Shown: positions 44,623 to 53,818 of the stretch, piece by piece
Numbering within the stretch: the stretch's first letter is position 1
Layout: each line of letters begins with the position of its first letter
NCBI RefSeq assembly: GCF_000827125.1
Contig: NZ_CP010311.1
Coordinates: forward strand, 1,736,001 to 1,800,000
Direction: 5' to 3'
DNA length: 64,000 nt
Origin: Geoalkalibacter subterraneus
Lineage (GTDB): Bacteria; Desulfobacterota; Desulfuromonadia; Desulfuromonadales; Geoalkalibacteraceae
Made by a program: the position numbers and the translations under genes
The notes under the pieces: model-generated
Database searches by the model: none
What the model was told of the DNA's origin: nothing
The model's input: the letters and a program-made list of their open reading frames with translations, nothing else

Positions 44623-46859
44623 GATCCCATCATTTCGGTGAATGCGGTGACGATATCCGGGTCGAACTGGGTGCCCGCCTTTTCCTTTAGCTCCTGCAGC
44701 GCCTTTTCTTCTGACATCTTCTTGCGGTAGGTCCGGTCCTCGGTCATGGCGCACCAGGCATCCACCACGCTTAATGCCCGCGATAAAAATGGAATCTGCT
44801 CTCCTTTAAGCCCATCGGGATATCCCTGCCCGTTATAGTGTTCGTGGTGGTGCAGGATGATTTCCCGGACATCATCCGAAAACTCAATGTCCTTGAGAAG
44901 ATCCACGGTTGTGTAGGGGTGAATCCTCAGGGAGCCAAGCTCCGCTTTGGATAGATTGCGCCCCTTCTTCAATACGCTTTTATCGATCAGCGCCAACCCC
45001 AGGTCATAGACCATTGAAATATAGAGACCAAGTCTCTTGCGGTCCTCGTCGACGCCGAGTTTTTCGAGCAATCGATCCGTCAGATCCAGGTTCCGCATCT
45101 TGGCGTGCGGATGGCGTCGCTTTGCACTAAGCAGGGTATCGAAAGAGGCGATGATACGCTTGAGATCTTTTTCTGTGTGGCCGTTCTGCCTCATTTGTGC
45201 AATCAGGGAGGCGATACGGTCGGCAAGCACCTGCGCCACTTTCAGATCGGTCTGTGAAAAGGCATCTCCTGATTTCTTGTTATTGAGATTGATGACGCCA
45301 ATGGTTTTCCCATCGATTATCAGTGGAAGCGACAGCAGCGATTGGGTATTGTACTGATCGCTCAGGGTGCTGGTTGAAAAGCGCGGATCTTCGCGAATGT
45401 CTCGAATCAGCAGCGGTTTACCTTCTTGGGCCACCCATCCTGCGATCCGGTCGCCGGGGCGGATGCGAGTCTGTTTGACCACGTCATCGTCCAGTCCGCG
45501 TGCGCTGCGGATAACCAGGTCCTGCGTCAGGTCATCGCTGAGCATGATCGAGCAGGTATTGACAGCAAGCAGTTCGGAGACGAAATCAAGGAACAGATCC
45601 ATGGTGGTATTGATCGCCGCGTCGATGCGTTGGCGGTCTTTTCTGGGAATCACGAGGGAGATGCGCAGCCCTTGGTCGGTATTGGCGGCATCGAGCTTCC
45701 AGTGATGGGTCTGCGCCGACTTGCGCGCCAGATAGAGTTTTAGGCTTTCATCGGATTTTTGGGGATCCAGAAGATTGGGCGAGGTGAAAAACGCCTCGGC
45801 CGCACCTTCCGGCAGGCGGAAAGAGGCCTGCATGGTCAGAACCACATGTTCGTCTTCACAGGCGGTGAACAGGATTTCGCCGGACGGAGGGACAAACGGA
45901 ATCATTCCTTCCATCAGATTGATGAACAGCTGTGCCACCATGATCTTGTCGCCCACGACATCGGGAAGGTCTTGCGGAAAGCGAATATGGATGCGCAGAT
46001 CTTTGCGTGCGATGCGTGATTGCAGCATCTTCGATTCCAGGGTTTCACGCAGGGCGTTTTCGAGGTTTATGATGGTGCTGTGCAGAATGCGCGATTCATC
46101 CTCTGTGCGCAGAAAATCAAGCTGATTCTCCACGATGGCGATCATCTTGTTGACTTCCTGGGAGATGATGCCGAGAAACTCCCGGTCTTCCTCCGTGCGG
46201 GGACGTTCGGAGTTGAGCATATAGTAAATCGCACCCTTGCATGAATTGAGGGGGGTGCGCAGTTCATGGCTGACCCGCGTCAGGAACTCTGTTTTGGCCA
46301 CAGAGGTTTCGATCAGCTTGCGATTGACATCTTCAAGCTCCGCCGCCTTGCTTTTGAGCTGGGTGACGAGAAAGGCGTTTTTGAGGGCAATCGCTGCCTG
46401 GTTGGCGATGATCTGAATCAGGGTCAGTTCATCCTCGGTGAAAGGGCTGCCGTCTTTCTTGTCGTTGATGTTGAGCACCCCGAGCAGTTGGCTCTTGCCG
46501 ATGACGGGGCAGGAGATGAAGGAGCGGGTCTTGTAATGATCATGTGTTTGGTGAAAACGGGGGTCTTTATCGATATCGGCAACAAGCACGGGCTGTCGCT
46601 GTTGTGCGACGTATCCGGCTATCCCTTCGCCGACCTCGATGCTGTAGGTTCGGGCCAGCTTGTCATCGAGCCCTCTTGAGGTAAAAATACTCAGCCTCTG
46701 CCGACTGTCTAGGAGCATCAGCGATCCTTTTTGGGCTCCCGTATGGTCGATAGCAAGATCCAGCATGATATTGGCAATGGAGCTGACATTGTCAGACAGA
46801 ATGATTGCATTGGAGATCTGCTGAAGGATCTCCAGTTTTTTTTCGCTTAAATGCGACAT
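44613..46859 (-). CDS. GAF - histidine-kinase-like - GAF - HD-GYP-like signalling protein
   Basis: A 748-residue soluble protein. GAF domain about 15-160; HisKA helix with His198 in RVSHELRTPLN; a region (290-400) at the place of the kinase ATPase but with the N box reduced to INLMEGMI and no clear G boxes. A second GAF lies at about 420-560. The C-terminal HD-GYP-like domain keeps HHHEHYNGQGYPDGLKG but reads VYDLGLAL where active enzymes have HD-x-GK. So both catalytic units look degraded, and it may act as a sensor or binding scaffold for c-di-GMP signalling. Its last codons lie in a REP hairpin. Confidence 0.82.
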   Translation of the reverse strand: MSHLSEKKLEILQQISNAIILSDNVSSIANIMLDLAIDHTGAQKGSLMLLDSRQRLSIFTSRGLDDKLARTYSIEVGEGIAGYVAQQRQPVLVADIDKDPRFHQTHDHYKTRSFISCPVIGKSQLLGVLNINDKKDGSPFTEDELTLIQIIANQAAIALKNAFLVTQLKSKAAELEDVNRKLIETSVAKTEFLTRVSHELRTPLNSCKGAIYYMLNSERPRTEEDREFLGIISQEVNKMIAIVENQLDFLRTEDESRILHSTIINLENALRETLESKMLQSRIARKDLRIHIRFPQDLPDVVGDKIMVAQLFINLMEGMIPFVPPSGEILFTACEDEHVVLTMQASFRLPEGAAEAFFTSPNLLDPQKSDESLKLYLARKSAQTHHWKLDAANTDQGLRISLVIPRKDRQRIDAAINTTMDLFLDFVSELLAVNTCSIMLSDDLTQDLVIRSARGLDDDVVKQTRIRPGDRIAGWVAQEGKPLLIRDIREDPRFSTSTLSDQYNTQSLLSLPLIIDGKTIGVINLNNKKSGDAFSQTDLKVAQVLADRIASLIAQMRQNGHTEKDLKRIIASFDTLLSAKRRHPHAKMRNLDLTDRLLEKLGVDEDRKRLGLYISMVYDLGLALIDKSVLKKGRNLSKAELGSLRIHPYTTVDLLKDIEFSDDVREIILHHHEHYNGQGYPDGLKGEQIPFLSRALSVVDAWCAMTEDRTYRKKMSEEKALQELKEKAGTQFDPDIVTAFTEMMGSNP

Positions 46860-47198
46860 GGTCTGCCTTAATTGGGCCCGGATTTAAGACTAAACCGGGA
46901 TGAAAAACATGACATGGAAATGACACACCGGCATTCTATGTGTGTTTAAGCAAGAGATATGCCCGGGTGAAAACTGGTAAACCTTTGAAATTATATTGAT
47001 TATTTTGTGGGAGCAGATTTGGACTGTAAAAAATATCGACAATTCCATGGTTTGACTGTAAAGCAGGAACGCTCCTTGCTATATGAATGGTCATGAAAGA
47101 AAAAGTCATGAATTCATTTTTATGCCCGTTCCTATTTCTATTCTGGGAGGATTTTTTGTCTACTTCGTTGGAACTTGTGCACGGAAAGCCGAATGTGC

Positions 47199-47297
47199 GG
47201 GTTTCCGACAAAGGTAAACCTCGGGTAACCGGGGGACACAAAGCCACGGGTCCTGCTCTGAAGGAAATGGGGACAGCCGGGTTGCCGAAAAAAACCT
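47199..47297 (+). promoter_or_regulatory. Cyclic-di-GMP-I (GEMM-I) riboswitch
   Basis: Conserved core strings in order: GACAAAGGTAAACC, then GGGACACAAAGCCACGGGTC (matching the GEMM pattern GGGACGCAAAGCC), a variable loop, and GGGGACAGCCGGGTTGCCG. GGTTT at 47200 can pair with AAACC near 47292 to close the first helix. It sits 44 bases before the subtilase start, with the ribosome site CGGAGG at 47329 just outside, so either translational or transcriptional control is possible. Upstream, 46860-47198 shows no gene; it probably contains the divergent promoters. Confidence 0.85.
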
Positions 47298-47340
47298 TAT
47301 TCATTGTTTGAACAACCAACAACACATTCGGAGGTCTATT

Positions 47341-49119
47341 GTGAAAGCACTGGGATGTCGTCCAAAAATTGTTACTGCGCTTATATTTGCGTCGCTTATC
47401 TGCCTGGTAGGTGGCGCCGCCTTGGCCGGCCAGGGACCCAAGTTCAAAGAGGGCGAGCTGCTGGTCAAACCCAAATCCGGGGCTGATCCTGCCCGGGTGG
47501 AGCAGGCGCTCAGAGGTCAGGGCGCTCATGCCTTTAAAGAGATTCGCGGCATTGGCGTCAAGGCAGTCAAAGTGCCGGCCCATGCCCAGGAAAAGGTGCG
47601 CGCCGCCCTGGCTCGCAATCCTCATATCGATTTTGCCGAACCCAACTACCTGGGGCAGGGGATGTCGCTACCTGACGACCCCTCCTACGGAACCCAGTGG
47701 CATCTGCCGAAGATCGCTGCGCCGGAAGGCTGGCAGATCAGTACAGGTGTTGAAACGGTACCTATTGCCGTAGTCGACTCAGGCGTTGACGGCAGCCACC
47801 CCGACCTGGGTGATAAATTGCTCGGGGGCTTCAATTTTCTTAATGGCAGCACGGATACCAGCGATGTTTTGGGCCATGGCACTGCGGTCGCAGGTACGGC
47901 TGCGGCTATCTCGAATAATTCCATCGGCGTGGCCGGTGTGGCGTGGCGCAATCCGGTGATGCCTCTGGTTGTGCTCGATTCGAGCAACTACGCCACCTAC
48001 AGCAACATCGCCTCGGCCATCATCTATGCAGTCGATAACGGCGCCAAGGTCATCAATGTCAGCATCGGCGGCACCAGTTCTTCTTTTACCCTGCAGTATG
48101 CCATCGATTACGCCTGGGATCGCGGCGCGCTGGTTTTCTGTGCGGCGGGCAATGCAAATTCAAGCGTTCCCAATTACCCTGCAGCCTGTGATCGTGCGGT
48201 GGCGATCTCTTCCACCGATTCCAGCGACAACCGCTCCTACTTCTCAAGTTATGGCGATTGGGTCGATCTGGCTGCGCCTGGTTCATCGATTTACACAACT
48301 CTGCGCGGCGGAGGCTTCGGCTACAAAAGCGGGACTTCCTTTGCGTCACCCGTTACTGCAGGCGTTGCGGCGCTGGTGTGGTCCGTCAATCCGAGTCTGA
48401 CTCACGAAGAGGTGCTCAACATTCTTCGCAACAATGCCGATGACCTGGGCGCACAAGGGTTTGATATCTATTTCGGCCATGGGCGTGTCAACCTTGCTGC
48501 AAGTCTTGGTGCGGCCGGTGAGTTTGTTCCCGAAGCCGATGGAACGGCCCCTGAAGTCAGCGTTGCTTCTCCTTCAGAGGGTGAAATTCTCCAGGGTACT
48601 GTCTCATTCACTGTTGCGGCGACGGATGACAATGGTGTGGATCGCGTTGAGTTCCTGATCGACGGTCAGGTCGTCGGCAGTGATTCCTCTGCACCCTATG
48701 CCTGGAGCTGGGACACGACTCAGTGGAATGACGGCGGCTATACTCTTTCTGCACGCGCGGTTGACCCTTCCGGCAACGAAGGGGTGTCCGGCAGCGTCGA
48801 TGTGCAGGTCAGCAATCCTGCCGAGCAGGAAGTGGTTGTTGAGGCAGATACTGAAGCGCCTGTCACCCTGATCACAAATCCGCTGCCTGGCGCCACAGTT
48901 GAGAAAAAAGAGCAGATCGATGCCCAGGCTTCTGATGATACCGGGGTTGTTCTGCTGGAGGTTTATCTCAACGGTTCGCTTATTTCGTCAACCTCCGACA
49001 ATACGTTGAGCCTGCGCTGGATGACTCATCGTCTGGACAGCGGCGCATACAAAATCGAAGTGCGGGCCTATGATGCCGCAGGGAACATGGCAAGCGATAC
49101 GGTGACGGTTTATAAATAA
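47341..49119 (+). CDS. Secreted S8 (subtilisin-like) serine peptidase with two Ig-like domains
   Basis: 592 residues from GTG at 47341 behind CGGAGG. Signal peptide 1-29 (ending GGAALA), propeptide of inhibitor-I9 type to about 105, then the catalytic domain: Asp146 in AVVDSGVDG, His179 in GHGTAVAGT, Asn271 in CAAGNAN and Ser333 in SGTSFASPV. After 400 come two bacterial Ig-like domains (SVASPSEGE, then LITNPLPGA) of about 90 residues each. All catalytic residues are present. Expression should respond to c-di-GMP through the riboswitch. There is no PEP-CTERM tail, so it is probably released or held by the Ig domains. Confidence 0.92.
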   Translation: MKALGCRPKIVTALIFASLICLVGGAALAGQGPKFKEGELLVKPKSGADPARVEQALRGQGAHAFKEIRGIGVKAVKVPAHAQEKVRAALARNPHIDFAEPNYLGQGMSLPDDPSYGTQWHLPKIAAPEGWQISTGVETVPIAVVDSGVDGSHPDLGDKLLGGFNFLNGSTDTSDVLGHGTAVAGTAAAISNNSIGVAGVAWRNPVMPLVVLDSSNYATYSNIASAIIYAVDNGAKVINVSIGGTSSSFTLQYAIDYAWDRGALVFCAAGNANSSVPNYPAACDRAVAISSTDSSDNRSYFSSYGDWVDLAAPGSSIYTTLRGGGFGYKSGTSFASPVTAGVAALVWSVNPSLTHEEVLNILRNNADDLGAQGFDIYFGHGRVNLAASLGAAGEFVPEADGTAPEVSVASPSEGEILQGTVSFTVAATDDNGVDRVEFLIDGQVVGSDSSAPYAWSWDTTQWNDGGYTLSARAVDPSGNEGVSGSVDVQVSNPAEQEVVVEADTEAPVTLITNPLPGATVEKKEQIDAQASDDTGVVLLEVYLNGSLISSTSDNTLSLRWMTHRLDSGAYKIEVRAYDAAGNMASDTVTVYK

Positions 49120-49145
49120 GAAATCCGTATCCCTTTGAAGAGAAT

Positions 49146-49182
49146 GCAAAAAGGGCCGCGGGAAAATCGCGGCCCTTTTTGC
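49146..49182. terminator. Bidirectional rho-independent terminator
   Basis: GCAAAAAGGGCCGCG, loop GGAAAAT, CGCGGCCCTTTTTGC: a fully paired stem with A-tract and T-tract on either side, between the convergent subtilase and PEP-CTERM genes. Confidence 0.93.
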
Positions 49183-49209
49183 ATTTATTGTTGCGCAAAT
49201 CTGATAGAG

Positions 49210-49926
49210 TCAGCTTTTACGTCTTGCTCCCCAGAGTCCCAGCCCCAGCAGGCCGGCACCGAACAGGAGGAATGTGCCGGGTTCAGGGATGACGTCGAAG
49301 CCACCACCGCCGCCGCCATTGGGAATAAACGTGCCGGGTAGTTTCAAGCTGTCATCGCCATCTTCCCCAACATTTTTCATGCGGACAAATGTCGTTCCGG
49401 ACAGGCCACTTCCAAGATCCTGCTCCTCAATTTCAATAATGGGCATATCACTGAAAATCATTGTTAACGTTGCCTGTGTAAAATAATTGGGCTCTGCACC
49501 AAAGCCTTCTGTCTGTAATGGATTGTACAGTGCGCCTTTGATATCTTGCAGATGGGGCATGTAATCAAGTTCTATCCCATTGACACTATCAGAATGCATT
49601 TCCCAAAGACCAGTGCCTGTATTATCGCCGATTGTTAAAGAGTTTGCTCCGGAATCAAATGCCGTGAGGGACCATGAACTCAAATCCACGTCATTCTCAA
49701 GAAAAAAACCAAAACCAACGATGCCTGGGGCATTGGTTTCACCGTCAACGGTGAGAGGTGATGTGTTATCCAGAGTTAACATTAACGTGTTGCTCTGGAT
49801 GGTAATTTCCATTGAAGCCGTCCCAAACGCTCCACTCTCTGAGACCCCAAAAAACTCGTAGGTCAACGCCCAAGAAGAACTGCCCGTAACAATCAGAAGA
49901 GCCAAGGTTAAAATGATTTTCTTCAT
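49210..49926 (-). CDS. PEP-CTERM sorting-domain protein
   Basis: A 238-residue secreted protein: signal peptide 1-20 (MKKIILTLALLIVTGSSSWA), a beta-rich middle of unknown function, a Gly-rich linker (GGGGGGFD), and a C-terminal tail with VIPEPGTFLLFGAGLLGLGL followed by RRKS. This is the classic PEP-CTERM signal: Pro-Glu-Pro, a membrane span, and basic residues, cut by exosortase. It is the only such protein in the window and the natural substrate of the enzyme at 35212. A sigma-54 promoter lies about 70 bases upstream. Confidence 0.93.
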   Translation of the reverse strand: MKKIILTLALLIVTGSSSWALTYEFFGVSESGAFGTASMEITIQSNTLMLTLDNTSPLTVDGETNAPGIVGFGFFLENDVDLSSWSLTAFDSGANSLTIGDNTGTGLWEMHSDSVNGIELDYMPHLQDIKGALYNPLQTEGFGAEPNYFTQATLTMIFSDMPIIEIEEQDLGSGLSGTTFVRMKNVGEDGDDSLKLPGTFIPNGGGGGGFDVIPEPGTFLLFGAGLLGLGLWGARRKS

Positions 49927-49997
49927 GATCAGAATCCTTTCCTATGGAGGAAGCAGATTGATGTGTGGAATTGGTACTTTAATTTGTAATTTAATGA

Positions 49998-50015
49998 TTG
50001 CAACAGTCGGGCCAA
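49998..50015 (-). promoter_or_regulatory. Sigma-54 promoter of the PEP-CTERM gene
   Basis: On the minus strand TTGGCCCGACTGTTGCAA: GG and GC elements separated by exactly 10 bases, close to consensus TGGCAC-N5-TTGCA. Transcription would start near 49986, about 60 bases before the ATG. This fits activation by PrsR, which carries the GAFTGA sigma-54 contact loop. Confidence 0.8.
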
Positions 50016-50095
50016 AGCGTAAAATGCTGGAAATATTGTGAAATATCTTGGGAGATAAAGGTCTGTAAAGTTCTTCGACAAGAAAAAAGGATCTG

Positions 50096-50566
50096 TCAAC
50101 CAAGTGAGTTCGTCTGTCTCAACGCTTCATAAAGCACAATGCCGGTCGCAGTCGACAGGTTAAGGCTGCGCACCACGGGGGAATATAAAGGGATACGGAT
50201 GGTACGTTCAGGGTGGGCATCAAGAAGAGAGTCGGGCAGGCCGGCGGTTTCCTTGCCGAACACAAGAAAATCCCCCGGTTTGAATTGAACCTGGTGATAT
50301 GTGGCCTGCGCCTTTTTGGAGGTATACCAGAAGCGCCCCTCGGGGTAGGCCTTTTGAAGTTGTGCGAGATCGTCCCAGCGATGCAGCACGACCGCCGGCC
50401 AATAGTCGAGACCGGCCCGCTTGAGATAGCGGTCATCCAGTGAAAAACCCAGCTTGCCTACCAGGTGCAGAACCGTCCCGGTTGCGGCGCACAGGCGCGC
50501 GATATTGCCGGTATTGGGTGGGATTTCGGGTTCGACCAGGACGATGTGGAATGGTGATTTTTTCAT
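50096..50566 (-). CDS. trmL: tRNA (cytidine(34)-2'-O)-methyltransferase
   Basis: About 156 residues from the ATG at 50566 (another ATG at 50584 gives six more). A SPOUT methyltransferase: HIVLVEPEIPPNTGNIARLC, FGKETAGLPD and IPLYSPVVRSLNLSTATGI, which together form the trefoil knot that binds S-adenosylmethionine. TrmL methylates the wobble base of two leucine tRNAs in characterised bacteria. Confidence 0.9.
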   Translation of the reverse strand: MKKSPFHIVLVEPEIPPNTGNIARLCAATGTVLHLVGKLGFSLDDRYLKRAGLDYWPAVVLHRWDDLAQLQKAYPEGRFWYTSKKAQATYHQVQFKPGDFLVFGKETAGLPDSLLDAHPERTIRIPLYSPVVRSLNLSTATGIVLYEALRQTNSLG

Positions 50567-50639
50567 GGCGCGAAAAGATACCATGACCGGGGTGTTATGG
50601 CAATGTGGTTGATTTGGCCGGGGTGCCGGAATTCAACCA

Positions 50640-51970
<1,331 letters not shown>

Positions 51971-52121
51971 TTAAAAACAAGAAAAACGATCAAGAAGCTA
52001 TTCGCCATCTATATCAAATTATCGGAAAAGATCAACCCGCTTATAAAGAACAAAAAGAAAAGTGGACCCCCGATAAACGGCAAGTCCGCTGTAAAAATAT
52101 CCGACAGATCAATAATCTCCT

Positions 52122-52222
52122 CCCCCCAGCGGGGGGAGGTTGGGAGGGGGGAGCTTGAGAAACGAAGACCTGCGCTGCTTATTAAACCAGCCCCCACCCT
52201 AACCCTCCCCGCTGGGGGAGGG
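52122..52222. repeat. G-rich inverted element with quadruplex-forming arm, copy 1
   Basis: Arm one CTCCCCCCAGCGGGGGGAGG, and at 52191-52210 the C-rich CCCCCACCCTAACCCTCCCC, whose complement is four G-runs with loops of 1, 3 and 1 bases. The same element in reverse order lies at 58298-58388. The rest of the gap between the two metY-like genes (51941-52288) has no gene. Confidence 0.75.
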
Positions 52223-52288
52223 AATAAACATAAGATGCTTCTCCGCGCCTCTCTTCTCCTCTCCGCCTCTCCGTTGAAAAAAAGGTTC

Positions 52289-53578
52289 TCATCCCCCCTG
52301 ACTCACCCGCAAAGCCTGATCCACATCCTCGATCAGATCATCAATGTGTTCAATGCCCACTGAAAGACGGATCAAATCAGGGCTGACGCCGGAGGCTTTC
52401 TGCTGTTCTTCGCTCAACTGGCGATGGGTGGTGCTGGCCGGATGCAGCACGCAGGAACGCGCATCGCCCACGTGAACCACCAGGGCGATCAGCTTGCAGG
52501 CTTCCATGAATTTCTTGCCCGCTTCAGTGCCACCCTTGATGCCGAAGGTCAGCACCCCGCTGGCGCCGAGGGGGAGGTATTTTTTCGTCAGCTCGTAGGT
52601 GGGGTGCCTGGGCAGTCCTGGATAGTTGACCCAGCTGACGCAGTCGTGTTTTTCAAGGTGCTTCGCCAGTGCGAGAGCGTTCACGCTGTGACGTTCCATG
52701 CGCAGGGGCAGGGTATGCAGGCCCTGGTTGAACATCCAGGCGTTCATGGGGCCGAGCGCCATGCCAAGATCGCGCATGTACTGCACCCGCGCCTTGATGA
52801 TATAGGCCATGGGGCCGAACTTTTCCGTGTAGCGCAGGCCGTGGTAGCTTGAATCGGGTTCGGTGAGTTCAGGATAGCGGCCGTTGTTCCAGTCGAAGTT
52901 GCCGCCGTCGATGATGACGCCGCCGAGGCTGGTGGCGTGGCCGTCGATATACTTGGTGGCGGAATGGATGACGATATTGGCGCCATGCTCAAAGGGGCGG
53001 CACAGGCAGGGTGTTCCGAACGTATTGTCGATGACCAGCGGGACCTGCATGTCGCGGGCAATTTGGGAAAATTTCTCGAAATCGAGCACGTTCAGGCCGG
53101 GATTGCCGATGGTTTCGGCAAACAGGGCGCGGGTCTCGGGGCGAAACGCCGCCTTGATTTCTTCTTCGCCGGCATTGGGGTCGATGAAGGTGACTTCGAC
53201 GCCAAGTTTGGGAAAGGTGTTGGCGAACAGGGAATAGGTGCCGCCGTAGAGCGTGCTGGCAGTCACGATATGCTGACCGGCCCGGCAGATATTGAGCAGA
53301 GAGATGGTTGAAGCGGCCTGCCCGGACGAGGTCGCCAGTGCAGCCACCCCGCCTTCCATCATGGCAATCTTTTTCTCGAAAGCATCCCAGGTGGGGTTGC
53401 CCAGGCGGGTGTAGAAAGGATCGGTGGCATCAAGATCGAACAGCTTGGCGACATGGTCTGCGCTGTCGTATTTGAAAGTGGTGCTCTGTGTGATCGGGGG
53501 GATGCGTGGTTCAGACGGCTTGGGATCGTAGCCGCCCTGGACGGCCTGGGTTTCTATGCGCCAGTTTTTTTTGTGCAC
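52289..53578 (-). CDS. O-acetylhomoserine sulfhydrylase-like enzyme, second copy
   Basis: 429 residues from GTG at 53578, chosen because AGGAGGAA lies just upstream; the open frame to 53659 adds an unrelated lead. It has RIETQAVQGGYDPKPSEP, FYTRLGNPTWDAFEKKIA, ATSSGQAAST and HSATKYIDGHATSLGG with the PLP Lys. It is clearly paralogous to the 50660 enzyme but diverged throughout, so the duplication is old or the copies have different sources. Confidence 0.87.
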   Translation of the reverse strand: MHKKNWRIETQAVQGGYDPKPSEPRIPPITQSTTFKYDSADHVAKLFDLDATDPFYTRLGNPTWDAFEKKIAMMEGGVAALATSSGQAASTISLLNICRAGQHIVTASTLYGGTYSLFANTFPKLGVEVTFIDPNAGEEEIKAAFRPETRALFAETIGNPGLNVLDFEKFSQIARDMQVPLVIDNTFGTPCLCRPFEHGANIVIHSATKYIDGHATSLGGVIIDGGNFDWNNGRYPELTEPDSSYHGLRYTEKFGPMAYIIKARVQYMRDLGMALGPMNAWMFNQGLHTLPLRMERHSVNALALAKHLEKHDCVSWVNYPGLPRHPTYELTKKYLPLGASGVLTFGIKGGTEAGKKFMEACKLIALVVHVGDARSCVLHPASTTHRQLSEEQQKASGVSPDLIRLSVGIEHIDDLIEDVDQALRVSQGG

Positions 53579-53630
53579 GTAAATTCCTCCTGGATTGGGC
53601 GAGGGTAGGCTCGCGCTAACTGTACAGCAT

Positions 53631-53733
53631 GGGGTCGCAACTCCCATGACAAGGGCCACTTTTCGCCATCCATGGCCGTTTGATTGGCGCCCTCCCTGGC
53701 GCCAAACACCCTTGTCATGGGAGTTGTGACCCC
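53631..53733. repeat. 103-bp hairpin element, copy 1
   Basis: Arms of 25 bases: GGGGTCGCAACTCCCATGAC... at 53631-53655 and its complement at 53709-53733, with one wobble. The interior has a smaller stem around TGGCGCC-CTCCC-TGGCGCC. A matching element is at 55510. It lies between the metY-like gene and the NFACT gene. Confidence 0.88.
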
Positions 53734-53818
53734 ACGGGGTGAATAGAGACTCGATATCAAAACTTGCAACAAATTACCGCAACCCATAAGATTATGCAAT
53801 TTCCGCAATGGGATGTTT

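Noticed and set aside
43816-44754. 312-residue minus-strand ORF and several parallel ones across the REP array
   Set aside because: They repeat every 51 codons with the 153-bp array and overlap prsR and the GAF/HD-GYP gene; the openness comes from the repeat length.
47087-47311. 74-residue plus-strand ORF before the subtilase
   Set aside because: Runs straight through the riboswitch and has no protein-like pattern.
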